Of a DNA stretch of 64,000 nucleotides, positions 7,337 to 17,858 are shown piece by piece. Made by a program: the position numbers and the translations under genes. The number at the start of each line of letters is the position of its first letter. Position 1 is the stretch's first letter. A model generated the notes under the pieces. The model was not told where the DNA came from. It saw nothing but the letters and a program-made list of their open reading frames with translations, and made no database searches. This stretch comes from DLKC01 sp002478885 (GTDB taxonomy: Bacteria; Bacteroidota; Bacteroidia; Chitinophagales; Chitinophagaceae), in assembly GCA_046329585.1 (NCBI GenBank), contig JAXLUI010000002.1:992001-1056000 (forward strand), read 5' to 3'.

Positions 7337-9733
7337 ATGTTTAAAAACTATTTCAAAACCGCTTTCAGGAATTTTTGGAATAATAAAGCCACCGGTTTTA
7401 TTAATCTCTTTGGATTGTCTATCGGCATGAGCGCCGCAGTATTTATTTTCCTGTGGGTACAGAACGAGGTAAGCTTTGATAGTGACCAGCCGGGCAAAGA
7501 AAATATTTACCGTATCACCAACTCGATACAGGTAAGCGATAACGAAGCGTGGGTTTGGGAATCGTCGCCGATGCTGCTGGCAGCATCTGCCGTTAAAGAA
7601 ATACCAGAAGTACAAAAATCGTCGCGGGTTATTATCAACTCCTGGGGTGGACCCGTTTTAAACGTAGACCATAAACTGTTTACCGAAAAAACCAGCGCCT
7701 ATGTTGATAAAAGCTGGTTCAATATGTTTCACTATGATTTTATCGCAGGCAATGCCATTGCTTTTGCCAAAGACCCTTTCAGTATTATTCTTACCGAGTC
7801 GAAAGCAAAAAAGTATTTCGGAGATGCGAATGCTGTTGGCCAGGTTATAAGGGTAGATACGGTGAATTACACGGTGCAGGCAGTTATAAAAGATAACCCA
7901 ATCAATTCCAGTTTCCAGTTTGATGTGCTGATGCAAATGGACGGCCGGCTCGCCAATCCGCAGACCTACAAAAACGATAAGAGTTGGAATAATTTCGGGT
8001 ATATCACGTTCCTGCAGTTACAGCCCAATGCCAATAGCGCTGCCGTTGCAACAAAGATCAACGGGCTTATAGACAGGAACCGCACAAAAAGTAATGATAA
8101 GGTAAGCCTTACACCCCTGAGCAAGATGTATTTTGAAGATGATCTACAGTCATCTGATATGCCGCACGGCAATCAAAAGACCAGCTATATTTTCAGCCTG
8201 CTTGGCTTGCTGTTGCTTATAACTGCCTGTATCAATTATGTAAATCTTACCACGGCAAAAGCCAGCCTGCGTGCCAAAGAAGTAAGTGTAAGAAAGATCG
8301 TTGGCGGAGGGCGCAGCAGCCTGTTTATGCAATTCATGATGGAATCGCTCGTGGTAAGTTTGCTTGCCCTTATTGTAACGGTAATCATTATTCAGATATG
8401 CCTGCCGGCATTTAACGCTGTAACGGAGAAACATTTTGAGTTACCCATTACATCGGTTGTTATGTGGCAGATATTAACCGGCACCCTGCTATTCGCTACG
8501 ATCTTAAATGGCATTTACCCTGCGGTACTACTCTCCTCCTTCAAACCAATTAATGTATTTCGCGGCAGGAGTATCAGCGTTAAAGATGCATCCGTACGCA
8601 AAGGGCTTGTTGTTTTCCAGTTTGCCCTGTCGATGCTGTTGATTGTTGGCGCAACCGTTATTTACAAACAGCTGCAATATGTTCAAACGGCAAACCCTGG
8701 TTACGATGTTGCACAGGTTATGTCGCTGCAAATTCCCTACGACGCTTACGATGCACTTGATGAGCAGGCAAAGGCCAGCTTCTTTGAAAATTTCAAACAT
8801 GACCTGCAATCGCAGAGCAGCATTGGGTTTGTGTGCAGAGGCAGTTCAGAGATTGTAAATGTTGAGGGTATGAGCAGTGGCAACGCGGATTGGGATGGCC
8901 GCGACACGACCTATAACCCAAGCATCGCAAGGCTTACAGTGGATGATGGCTTTCAAAAGATGTTCCAGGTTAAGATGGCTTCCGGCCGTTGGTTCCGCGG
9001 TGGCAAGGAAGATGAGCACAACTATATCATCAATGAGACCGCCGCCCGGGAATTCAATATGCATGCCCCGGTTATCGGGCAACGTTTTACCTGGGGCGGA
9101 GATACCGGGCAGGTAATAGGCATTGTAAAAGATTTTCATTACAAGAGTATGCATGAAGCCATTGGCCCGATGGTATTGATGAATGGCGATAGTTACAGTT
9201 CTTATATTTTCGCCAAGACCGTACCGGCGAATATTTCCAAAGCCATCGGCGCCGCAGAAAGCGTGTGGGCCAAATATGTTCCCAACCAGCCCTTTAATTA
9301 CCATTTTCTCGACGACAGCTTTAACACGCTTTATAAAACCGATATAAAAACAGCGCAACTCATGTTTGTATTCTCGCTTATCGCCATCATTATTGCTGCG
9401 CTTGGCCTGTTTGGTCTCGCTGCATTTACGGCAGAGCGGCGCACAAAAGAAATTGGCATACGAAAGGTGTTGGGTGCCTCTGTACAACAGATCACGGGGT
9501 TGCTTTCAAAGGAGTTTATACTGCTGGTGATGATCGCCATCGTAATTGCATCGCCAATTGCCTGGTGGGCAATGCAAGCCTGGCTGCAGGATTTCGCGTA
9601 CCGCATTGATCTTACCGTATGGATATTCTTATTTGCGGGCTGCCTTGCCATTCTTATAGCGGTTTTGGCTGTAAGCGTGCAGGCAATTAAAGCAGCGATA
9701 GCTAACCCGGTGAAGAGTTTGAGAACGGAATAA
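7337..9733 (+). CDS. ABC transporter permease, FtsX/MacB family (array gene 1)
   Basis: First of seven paralogues. 798 residues with the two-repeat layout of this family: a membrane helix at about 23-42, a periplasmic MacB_PCD domain to about 280, an FtsX core with three helices (about 283-400, containing ACINYVNLTTAKASLRAKEVSVRKIVGG), a further helix near 420-445 (QFALSMLLIVGATVIY), a second MacB_PCD domain, and a C-terminal FtsX core from about 674 (GLFGLAAFTAERRTKEIGIRKVLGAS). It ends NPVKSLRTE. Such permeases need a LolD/MacB-like ATPase; none is encoded nearby. Role in lipoprotein, peptide or drug export, or in envelope signalling, cannot be decided. It is the gene closest to the sigma54-like promoter. 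Confidence 0.9.
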   Translation: MFKNYFKTAFRNFWNNKATGFINLFGLSIGMSAAVFIFLWVQNEVSFDSDQPGKENIYRITNSIQVSDNEAWVWESSPMLLAASAVKEIPEVQKSSRVIINSWGGPVLNVDHKLFTEKTSAYVDKSWFNMFHYDFIAGNAIAFAKDPFSIILTESKAKKYFGDANAVGQVIRVDTVNYTVQAVIKDNPINSSFQFDVLMQMDGRLANPQTYKNDKSWNNFGYITFLQLQPNANSAAVATKINGLIDRNRTKSNDKVSLTPLSKMYFEDDLQSSDMPHGNQKTSYIFSLLGLLLLITACINYVNLTTAKASLRAKEVSVRKIVGGGRSSLFMQFMMESLVVSLLALIVTVIIIQICLPAFNAVTEKHFELPITSVVMWQILTGTLLFATILNGIYPAVLLSSFKPINVFRGRSISVKDASVRKGLVVFQFALSMLLIVGATVIYKQLQYVQTANPGYDVAQVMSLQIPYDAYDALDEQAKASFFENFKHDLQSQSSIGFVCRGSSEIVNVEGMSSGNADWDGRDTTYNPSIARLTVDDGFQKMFQVKMASGRWFRGGKEDEHNYIINETAAREFNMHAPVIGQRFTWGGDTGQVIGIVKDFHYKSMHEAIGPMVLMNGDSYSSYIFAKTVPANISKAIGAAESVWAKYVPNQPFNYHFLDDSFNTLYKTDIKTAQLMFVFSLIAIIIAALGLFGLAAFTAERRTKEIGIRKVLGASVQQITGLLSKEFILLVMIAIVIASPIAWWAMQAWLQDFAYRIDLTVWIFLFAGCLAILIAVLAVSVQAIKAAIANPVKSLRTE

Positions 9734-9788
9734 GATGGCTGATGCCGATACCTGGTGTTTTTTGGCGGACTGCAGGATATGAATTGAG

Positions 9789-9884
9789 CATCGTTGCGCG
9801 ATAGAGCCGGATTACCCGGCATCTCCATTGCACGCTTTGTTCATTGATGAACTAAAAGTATAAGTGAGTGACACAACGAAGATG
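9789..9884. repeat. Palindromic intergenic repeat, copy 3 (variant left arm)
   Basis: The right arm AGTATAAGTGAGTGACACAA runs from 9857 and continues CGAAGATG to 9884. The left arm starts TTGCGCGATAGAGCCGG near 9793 and carries an insertion shared with copy 7. Confidence 0.6.
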
Positions 9885-9919
9885 AGTAAAGAACAAAATG
9901 CAGGTATAAAAATAATAAC

Positions 9920-12364
9920 ATGATTAGCAATTATTTCAAAATGGCTTTTCGCAGTATCTTCAAAAAAAGAGGATATACTTTACTGAATATTGCAGGTCTT
10001 ACAATCGGCATGAGCTGTTGCCTCCTGATATTCCACTACGTGTCGTATGAAAAAAGTTATGATGATTTTGAACAGGCGCCGGGTCAAATTGTTCGTGTAA
10101 GGCTTGACAGTTACCAGAAAGGTGTGCTTGCATATAAGTCAGCAACATCCTATCCCGCAATCGGGCCAACACTTAAAAGAGATTTCCCTGAAGTAGAAAA
10201 TTTTTGCAGACTCATTGATGATGAACTGTTGTTGTCGAACGATACGCAGGATAAAAAATTTTCAGAAAAGAAAGGGTATTATGCAGACCCGGCTTCAGTA
10301 GATATGTTCGGGCTTCATTTCACAAAAGGCAATCCTCACACTGCTTTGGGTGCACCAGACAAGATTATCCTGTCTGAATCCACTGCAAAAAAATATTTTG
10401 GCAATGAAGACCCCCTGGGTAAAACATTGGTCAACAGAAACGGGGAACATATACAACCATTTGAAGTAACAGGTATATATAAAGATTTTCCGGGCAACTC
10501 TCATTTGATTTTGGATTACCTCGTGTCGTATTCAACACTTGCAAAAGAATTGCTTTTAGGAGGTGACAGTTCTAACGCGAGTGAGACAGCGTGGGGATGG
10601 TATGATTACTATGTTTATGTTCAATTAAAACCGGGGATTGACTACCGGCAACTGGAAGCCAAAATGCCCGCTTTCACTGATAAATACATTAATTCGGACG
10701 AGTGGAGAAAGAAAAATAATGTACGTGATGAATTGCATCTTATCCCACTAAACGACATACATCTTTATTCCAACTATAACCAGGAAGCAGAAGTAAACGG
10801 AAATGGGCAGGCTGTATCATTCCTTTTTTTGATCGCCATATTTATCATCTGCATTGCATGGATCAACTATATAAATCTTGCTACGGCAAGGTCTGTAGAA
10901 CGTGCAAAAGAGGTAGGCGTACGCAAAGTCTTAGGCGCTGCGCGCAGTAACCTGATAAGGCAGTTTATGACGGAAAGTCTTGTATTGAATCTTATATCAC
11001 TGACTCTTTCTCTCCTCCTATTTTTTATTCTTCTTCATCCGTTTGACAGTTTTACGGGAAGAAATACTTATACCGGTATAGCGCTAACCGGAAATTACTG
11101 GGTTCTATTTTCTGTGTTATTTGTGGCAGGAACGGTGCTGTCTGGTTTATATCCCGCATTTGTACTCTCAGGTTTCAAACCTATTGTTGTTTTGAAAGGA
11201 GCATTTAAAAACACATCCAGTGGATTGCTGCTTCGCAAAAGTTTAATCGTTGTTCAATTTGTTATTTCGGTTGTATTGATTGCAGGGACTGTCATTGTTT
11301 ACCAACAGGTCAATTATATGCGCAGCCAAAGCATTGGTGCAAATCTTGATCAAACGATTGTGCTTAAAGGTCCGCAAACATTGCCAGATTCGTTGTACCA
11401 GGGCATTTATCAACCATTCAAGTCTGAAGTGCTGCAGCAGGCATCCGTAAAAAGCATTACCGCATCAACCAATGTAATGGGAGATGAAATATACTGGACA
11501 AACGGATCAAAAAGACCGGGTGCCGATCAAAGTGCTGTCACACTTTATAACCTTGGCATTGATTACGATTTTATTCCCTCATATGATATTAAAATGATTG
11601 CAGGCAGAAATTTTTCCCAGCAATTTGGCACAGATCAGCGAGCAGTAATATTAAATGAGAACGCAGCAAAATTACTCGGTTTTAAAGATGCAGCAAGCGC
11701 CATCAATCAAACATTATTAAGAGGAGGTTCTGACAGCGTTACTATAATAGGCGTCACATCAAATTTTCACCAGTTGGGTTTGCAGAAAACTATTGATCCT
11801 ATGATCATTGTTCTAAGACCAAATGCCGGAAGATTTTATTCGGTTAAGATTGAGCCCGGGAAAGCACAGCAAACAATTGCTTCACTCAAAACATCGTGGA
11901 ACAGGTATTTTCCAAAGGACCCTTTTGATTATTTTTTCCTTGACGAATCGTTTGGCAACCAGTATAGTGCCGATATACTTTTTGGGAAAGTGTTTGGAGT
12001 TTTTGCATTTCTTGCCATACTTATCGCATGTTTTGGATTACTTGGCCTCTCTGCTTATAATGTTTTGCAGCGCACAAAAGAAATCGGCATCCGAAAAGTA
12101 TTGGGAGCTTCCGTGCAAAGCATATTAATCCTGTTATCAAAAGACTTTATAAAACTCGTTTTGCTTTCATTCTTTCTTGCCATACCTGTCGGCTGGTATG
12201 TAATGACTGAATGGTTGCAGGACTATGCATACCGTGTAAATATTGGCTGGTGGGTATTTGCTTTTGCCGGTATTGCAGCGCTCATTATTGCCGTTGCGAC
12301 TATAAGCATACAAGTATTGAAGGTCGTTGTTATGAACCCGGTAAAGAGTTTGAGAACGGAATAA
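9920..12364 (+). CDS. ABC transporter permease, FtsX/MacB family (array gene 2)
   Basis: Second paralogue, 814 residues, with the same two-MacB_PCD, two-FtsX layout. The first FtsX core reads IAWINYINLATARSVERAKE followed by VGVRKVLGAARSNL; the second contains SAYNVLQRTKEIGIRKVLGAS; the end is NPVKSLRTE. It is closest to array gene 3, sharing phrases such as LHLYSNYN/HLYSDFEY and the NLATA(R/K)S.ERAKE motif. The 186-bp gap from gene 1 contains a palindromic repeat and no obvious promoter, so it may be reached by read-through from 7017. Substrate unknown. Confidence 0.9.
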   Translation: MISNYFKMAFRSIFKKRGYTLLNIAGLTIGMSCCLLIFHYVSYEKSYDDFEQAPGQIVRVRLDSYQKGVLAYKSATSYPAIGPTLKRDFPEVENFCRLIDDELLLSNDTQDKKFSEKKGYYADPASVDMFGLHFTKGNPHTALGAPDKIILSESTAKKYFGNEDPLGKTLVNRNGEHIQPFEVTGIYKDFPGNSHLILDYLVSYSTLAKELLLGGDSSNASETAWGWYDYYVYVQLKPGIDYRQLEAKMPAFTDKYINSDEWRKKNNVRDELHLIPLNDIHLYSNYNQEAEVNGNGQAVSFLFLIAIFIICIAWINYINLATARSVERAKEVGVRKVLGAARSNLIRQFMTESLVLNLISLTLSLLLFFILLHPFDSFTGRNTYTGIALTGNYWVLFSVLFVAGTVLSGLYPAFVLSGFKPIVVLKGAFKNTSSGLLLRKSLIVVQFVISVVLIAGTVIVYQQVNYMRSQSIGANLDQTIVLKGPQTLPDSLYQGIYQPFKSEVLQQASVKSITASTNVMGDEIYWTNGSKRPGADQSAVTLYNLGIDYDFIPSYDIKMIAGRNFSQQFGTDQRAVILNENAAKLLGFKDAASAINQTLLRGGSDSVTIIGVTSNFHQLGLQKTIDPMIIVLRPNAGRFYSVKIEPGKAQQTIASLKTSWNRYFPKDPFDYFFLDESFGNQYSADILFGKVFGVFAFLAILIACFGLLGLSAYNVLQRTKEIGIRKVLGASVQSILILLSKDFIKLVLLSFFLAIPVGWYVMTEWLQDYAYRVNIGWWVFAFAGIAALIIAVATISIQVLKVVVMNPVKSLRTE

Positions 12365-12371
12365 AATGGCG

Positions 12372-12392
12372 GATGCCTGATGCCTGATGCCT
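12372..12392 (+). repeat. Short tandem repeat (GATGCCT)x3 after array gene 2
   Basis: Three exact 7-bp units stand just after the stop codon. Variants of the same words (GATGTCAGATGCCCGAT, GATGTAAGATGCCTGAT) follow the stop codons of other array genes, so the post-stop segment is part of a shared spacer cassette. Confidence 0.6.
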
Positions 12393-12578
12393 GGTGTATT
12401 GAATCTATTTGGTATTGCCTGGTTCAAAAAAACAATGAACAAAGTATACAGCGCGGAGATCCGGGAAAGCTAACAGCACGGCACAACTGTCTTAGGGCAG
12501 AGAACAGAAAGATAATCATAAAAAATATTGTTCCCAGTCTTAACCGCAAAACAATATTGAAAAAGAAAAAAACGGATT

Positions 12579-15038
12579 ATGCTTACAAATTATTTTAAGG
12601 CGGCATGGCGCAACCTGGTGAAGAATAAAACTTTTTCCATCATCAATATCGCGGGTCTTTGTATTGGCATGGCTGCCTGCCTGCTGATCCTGCAATATGT
12701 AAGTTTTGAATTGAGCTTTGACCAGTTCAACAAAAATGTAACAGATATTTATCGGGTATACAATGACCGCTATCAAAACGGGAAGTTGATACAACATGGC
12801 ACCATTACTTATTCGGCAATTGGAAAAGCCATGCAGCATGACTTTCCCGAAGTAGTGAATCATGCACGGGTAGAGCCAGCCGGCAAGTTGATCATTACGA
12901 GAGATGACCAACGGATCGGGGAAGAAGAAGTGCTGGCCGTTGACAATTCCTTTCTTACGATGTTTTCTTACGCGTTTATTGCCGGCGACATGCAAACGGC
13001 TTTGAAAGAACCTTATACAGCAGTGCTTTCAGAGACATCTGCGAGAAAGATCTTTGGAGTAAGAGATCATGATTTTTCCACTGTTGTGGGCAAGGTTTTT
13101 ACAATGGGCAAAGATTCGTTGCCCTATAAGGTAACCGGTGTATGCCGGGATGTTCCTCAAAACTCTCATTTGCATTTTGATATTCTTGCGTCATACGTTA
13201 CTATGCTCTCCGGGCCAAGTCCGTATACGCAGGCAGATTATGATTTCACCGATTCTGACTTCTGGCATTATATCCAGTTAAAACATGGCACGGATTATTA
13301 AGCGCTGGAAGCAAAGTTGCCTGCATTCAGCGAGAGATATTTCCAGGGTAATAAAGTTTCGGGAAGTGTAGAAAAATTCTATTTGCAACCGCTATCAAAA
13401 GCGCACCTGTATTCTGACTTTGAATACGAAATTGGTGACACTGCAAACGCTACCGTGATTTGGGGTTTGCTTATTATTGCCGTATTGATCATTGTTATAG
13501 CCTGGGTCAATTATGTAAATCTCGCTACAGCAAAATCGATGGAGCGTGCAAAAGAAGTTGGCATAAGAAAAGTTTCCGGCGCAACAAAGACGCAACTTAT
13601 TAAACAGTTTCTTACCGAATCTGTAATTATTAACACGATCGCTTTGGGTTTGGCAATATTGACGGTTACCCTTGTCCAAAGCAGCTTCAATAATCTTGTT
13701 CAGCATGATCTGTCGTTAAACTATTTATTTGAAAAAGGATTGAACGGTCTTAATATTTCTGCAGCATTAGCAGGTTTGATCGTTTTTGGCGTGTTCTGCT
13801 CAGGTTTCTATCCCGCATTTGTGCTCTCTTCCTTTACACCCATTCTTGTATTGAAAGGAAAATTTGCTGCATCAACAAAGGGAATTGTGTTACGCAAAGC
13901 GCTCGTCGTAGGTCAATTTGCCATTACAGTTGCGCTGATCATCGGGTCAGTTGTTGTTTATAAGCAAATACAATTTGTGAATGATCAGAACCTCGGATTT
14001 AACCTTTCCCAAATACTCATTATTAAACCGCCACAGCTTTCTTCATTCGATTCCACTTTTATTGAGAAAGAAAATACACTAACTGCTGAACTAAAAACCA
14101 TACCCTCGGTTTTAGGCGCATCCACAGCAAGCAGGGTTGCCGGCAGTGAACTGGGAAGAGCATTTGATGTACACAGAACTGATGTTGATTCCAAAGATCA
14201 TTTTAGTATGCGCAATATGGGTGTAAGTATTGGTTACAATGAACTATACGGAATAAAAATTCTTGCGGGGCGCGATTTTACAGCCACTGATTACGATCCT
14301 GATTTCAGGAAGTTGCATAACATGCTGATCAATGAAACTGCGGTAAAACTGCTTGGTTTTAAATCAAAAGAAGATGCTATCGGTAAAACCATTTCTGTGT
14401 TTGGTTCTAATTGGGATATCGTCGGTGTGATCAATGATTTTCATCAAAAATCGCTTCGTTACCCGTTAGAGCCAACGGTAATGTTTCCAACTTATGGCAC
14501 TTCTAACCCGATATCGGTAAAGATCAATACGCAGGATGTAAAAGCCAGCATTGCGGCCATAAAAGCAAAATACGATGCGTTCTTCCCGGGTAATTTATTT
14601 GATTATTATTTCATTGATGAAAAATTCAATGAGCAATACGCAAGTGATCAACTCTTTGGAAAAGTGTTTGGCATATTTTCCGGCTTCGCCATTTTCATTG
14701 CATGTCTTGGGCTACTCGGGCTTTCCTTATTTGCAACTGCGCAGCGCACAAAAGAAATCGGCGTACGCAAAGTGCTGGGCGCCTCTGTCTCAAACATCAT
14801 CCTGTTGCTTTCAAAAGATTTTATCAAACTCGTGTTGATCGCGTTTGTAATTGCATCGCCCGTTGCGTGGTATATCATGCATAGCTGGCTCAACGATTTT
14901 GCTTACAGGACAGACATCAATATATGGATCTTTATTTCGGCGGGTTTGCTGGCCATGTTTATTGCTTTGGCGACCATCAGTTTCCAGGCAATAAAAGCTG
15001 CAGTTGCCAACCCGGTGAAGAGCTTGAGAACAGAATGA
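12579..15038 (+). pseudogene. FtsX/MacB permease with in-frame TAA (array gene 3)
   Basis: Third paralogue, interrupted by one stop. Codons 1-240 (12579-13298) give the N-terminal helix and first MacB_PCD domain up to LKHGTDY. TAA at 13299-13301 follows, and the same frame continues as ALEAKLPAFSERY through both FtsX cores to NPVKSLRTE at 15038. Gene 2 reads DYRQLEAKMPAF at this point, so the stop lies where the paralogue has an ordinary residue, and one C-to-T change of CAA would explain it. There is no frameshift and the downstream part stays open for 573 codons, so the event is recent, or the stop is read through, or the base call is wrong. A truncated 240-residue product with one membrane helix and a separate second half from TTG 13317 is less likely to work. 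Confidence 0.8.
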
Positions 15039-15114
15039 GATGTCAGATGCCCGATTTTTTAATGTTTGATTTTTGATTTTTTTAGCCGGACTGTAGTATA
15101 TGAATTAAGCATTG

Positions 15115-15184
15115 TTGCGTCGCACTCTTGTACGGTTTGTTCATTAATGATCTGAAAGTGCAAGTGAGTGACACAACGAAGATG
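15115..15184. repeat. Palindromic intergenic repeat, copy 4 (A/B arms)
   Basis: Left arm TTGCGTCGCACTCTTGTACG (15115-15134, type A) and right arm (15156-15184) of type B, which contains CAAGTGAGTGACACAACGAAG. About 14 of 19 arm positions pair. Confidence 0.8.
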
Positions 15185-15228
15185 AGATAGGAACAAAAAG
15201 CTAAGTTTAAAGCAATCATACATAAGAC

Positions 15229-17640
15229 ATGATAAAAAATTATTTCAAAATTGCATGGCGCAATATTATTAAGAGCCGTTTTTATTCAATGGTAAAGATC
15301 ATTGGGCTTGCTGCAGGCATTGCGTTTACACTTATCATCGCATCGTATGTATGGAGCGAATTGCAGGTAAACCGCAATCTTAAAAATGCGGATGACCAGT
15401 ACATTATACAAAGCAAATGGAAAGACCCAAACCAGGGCATCGAGTTAACATCGCTTGGCCCGCTGGCAAAACAACTAAAAGAAAAATACCCTGATCTTGT
15501 GGCCAATTATTACAGGTGGGATGGTGTTACTTCCAACGTTTCAAAGGCTGATAGAAGTTTCAGGGAGGGCATACAGATTTGTGACAGCACCATGTTTACG
15601 ATGTATGGCTTTACTTTACTATATGGCAATGCTGCAACGGCTTTTGATGGCCCTTTCTCAGTTGTGATTACAGAAGATAAAGCCGTTAAATACTTTGGCA
15701 AGAAAGATGTAGTTGGGCAAACATTAACCATAGAAAATTTTTCCGGTTCAAAACATGATTTTATTATAACAGGTGTGATGAAGATGCCTGCAAAAAATTC
15801 TGCAACTTATCTTACAGATGATAATAATAACCAGTTTTATATTGCTTCGCAAAACATAAGTTATTTCGGAAGGGTAATGGAAGCATGGCAAAATCAATAT
15901 ATCGCCAGCTATGTACAATTGCAAAAAGGTGTAACGCCAAAGGATCTTGAAAAGCCCATGCAGTACCTCGTTAATGAAAACGCACAACCACAGGTTGCAG
16001 CAGGAATGAAGCCCTATCTTGTTCCTTTAAAAGAATATTATCTCTCTGCCAATAATGATCTTGTAAGAAAAATGCTATACACACTTTCCGGTATTGCGTT
16101 TTTTATTTTATTGATGGCTGTTATTAATTTCATTAATCTTTCTGTAAGCCGTTCTGCTGCAAGAATGAAAGAGATCGGCATACGGAAAGTATTGGGTGGG
16201 TTAAAAAAACAACTCATTGCACAGTTTCTTATAGAATCGGTAATATTGGTTTTCTTTGCAACATTGCTTGCTGTATTGATAGCTATCCTGGCAAGACCAA
16301 TATTCAGTAATGTATTGGGTAAAGAAATTCCGGCAATTACAGACTTTCCACCATACTTTATTTTATTTCCATTGCTGTTGACTGTTGGTGTTGGTTTTAT
16401 TGCAGGCATATACCCGGCCTTCGTGTTGTCGTCATTAAAATCTGTTGATTCATTAAAAGGCAAATTAAGCTCTGTCGGCGAAAAAGTATTGTTGCGCAAA
16501 TCATTGGTGGCATTACAGTTTGGAACAGCAACGGTTGTATTTATCAGCGCCATCATTATTTCAAAACAGGTAGATCTTTTCTTCAACAGCGACCTGGGTT
16601 TTAATAAAGATTATGTTGTTTCTGCACAAGTGCCCCGAAACTGGACACCGGAAGGGGTGCGCAAAATGGAATTGATACGCGAAGCATTTGCCGGGATGCC
16701 TGAAGTTGCTGATGCTACGCTGTCTTTCACCGTTCCCGATGGCAATAGCTCGGGCAGTATAGCTTTATATGAAGCAGGCGCTGATTCAACAACGGCAGTT
16801 GCTTCGCAGATGCTGGTTACAGATGAGTACTATGCATCTGCTTTTAAAATCCCGATGGCTGCCGGAGAATTTTTTAGCAAGCCCGGCGCTTTTACAGATT
16901 CCACTAAAATAGTCATTAATGAGGCAGAGGCAAATGCATTGGGCTGGAAAGATCCGCAGGATGCTATAGGGAAGCGGTTATATGTTCCGGGCTTTAATGG
17001 CCCGCCTGCAGTGGTAGCCGGCGTTACAAAAGATTTTCATTTTGGCTCTATGCAAACCGCTATTCAGCCGATTACCTTCGGGCATGTCAGTTCTATAAAT
17101 ATTTTCAGGCTATTGTCTTTCAAACTAAAGCCAGGAAACATTGGTGCATCTATGGAAGCATTGCAAAAAAAATGGTCTGCACTTTTACCGGGCACGCCTT
17201 TCGAATATACTTTCATGGATGATTCTATTGCCAAATTGTATACATCAGAATTACAGTTAAAGAAAGCATCCTATACGGCAACAGCACTTTCGTTCATCAT
17301 CGTATTGCTTGGTGTGGTTGGGCTCATCTCATTAAGCATACAAAAGCGCACCAAAGAGATAGGTATAAGAAAAGTACTTGGCTCTTCTGTTGCAGGCATT
17401 ATCGCTTTATTCATGAAAGAGTTTTTGGTCATAGAGTTAATTGCGGGTATTATCGCCGGACCGCTGGCATATGTTATTATGCACAACTGGTTGCAGGCTT
17501 ATGCATACAGGATCGATATTACAGCCATGCCATTTGTAGTTTCAATAGGTTTACTGGCGTTGATCACAGGTGTTTTAATAAGCCTGCAAACAGTAAAGGC
17601 CGCAAATGCCAATCCTGTAAAGAGTTTGAGAACAGAATGA
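15229..17640 (+). CDS. ABC transporter permease, FtsX/MacB family (array gene 4)
   Basis: Fourth paralogue, 803 residues, and one of the more divergent members. The N-terminal helix reads IIGLAAGIAFTLIIASYVW. The first FtsX core has INFINLSVSRSAARMKEIGI followed by RKVLGGLKKQL; the second has ISLSIQKRTKEIGIRKVLGSS; the C-terminus is NPVKSLRTE as in the rest. The second periplasmic domain begins near residue 450 and shares little with genes 2 and 3, suggesting a different partner or ligand. Preceded by a 190-bp spacer with a palindromic repeat. No catalytic residues are expected, since energy must come from a separate ATPase. Confidence 0.9.
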   Translation: MIKNYFKIAWRNIIKSRFYSMVKIIGLAAGIAFTLIIASYVWSELQVNRNLKNADDQYIIQSKWKDPNQGIELTSLGPLAKQLKEKYPDLVANYYRWDGVTSNVSKADRSFREGIQICDSTMFTMYGFTLLYGNAATAFDGPFSVVITEDKAVKYFGKKDVVGQTLTIENFSGSKHDFIITGVMKMPAKNSATYLTDDNNNQFYIASQNISYFGRVMEAWQNQYIASYVQLQKGVTPKDLEKPMQYLVNENAQPQVAAGMKPYLVPLKEYYLSANNDLVRKMLYTLSGIAFFILLMAVINFINLSVSRSAARMKEIGIRKVLGGLKKQLIAQFLIESVILVFFATLLAVLIAILARPIFSNVLGKEIPAITDFPPYFILFPLLLTVGVGFIAGIYPAFVLSSLKSVDSLKGKLSSVGEKVLLRKSLVALQFGTATVVFISAIIISKQVDLFFNSDLGFNKDYVVSAQVPRNWTPEGVRKMELIREAFAGMPEVADATLSFTVPDGNSSGSIALYEAGADSTTAVASQMLVTDEYYASAFKIPMAAGEFFSKPGAFTDSTKIVINEAEANALGWKDPQDAIGKRLYVPGFNGPPAVVAGVTKDFHFGSMQTAIQPITFGHVSSINIFRLLSFKLKPGNIGASMEALQKKWSALLPGTPFEYTFMDDSIAKLYTSELQLKKASYTATALSFIIVLLGVVGLISLSIQKRTKEIGIRKVLGSSVAGIIALFMKEFLVIELIAGIIAGPLAYVIMHNWLQAYAYRIDITAMPFVVSIGLLALITGVLISLQTVKAANANPVKSLRTE

Positions 17641-17729
17641 GACGGCTGATGGTCGATGTCTGTTGTACGCTGTCTGATTTTTTAATGTCTGATTTTTTTA
17701 GCCGGACTGTAGTTTAGGAATTAAGCATT

Positions 17730-17804
17730 GGTGCGTCGCACTCTTGTACGCTTTGTTCCTTAATGATCTGAAAGCGCAAAGGATTGACACAACGAAGATG
17801 CCAT
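17730..17804. repeat. Palindromic intergenic repeat, copy 5 (A/B arms)
   Basis: Left arm GGTGCGTCGCACTCTTGTAC from 17730; right arm GCGCAAAGGATTGACACAAC and following GAAGATGCCATG to 17804. Nearly identical to copy 6, including surrounding sequence. Confidence 0.8.
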
Positions 17805-17858
17805 GGGAAGTAAAAGCCGGCACAATAAATTTTTATAACAGAAACGAAACCTTACCAC

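Noticed and set aside
8846..9487. 213-codon minus-strand frame
   Set aside because: Antisense to the strongly supported permease gene 1; the composition is a mirror of the coding strand.
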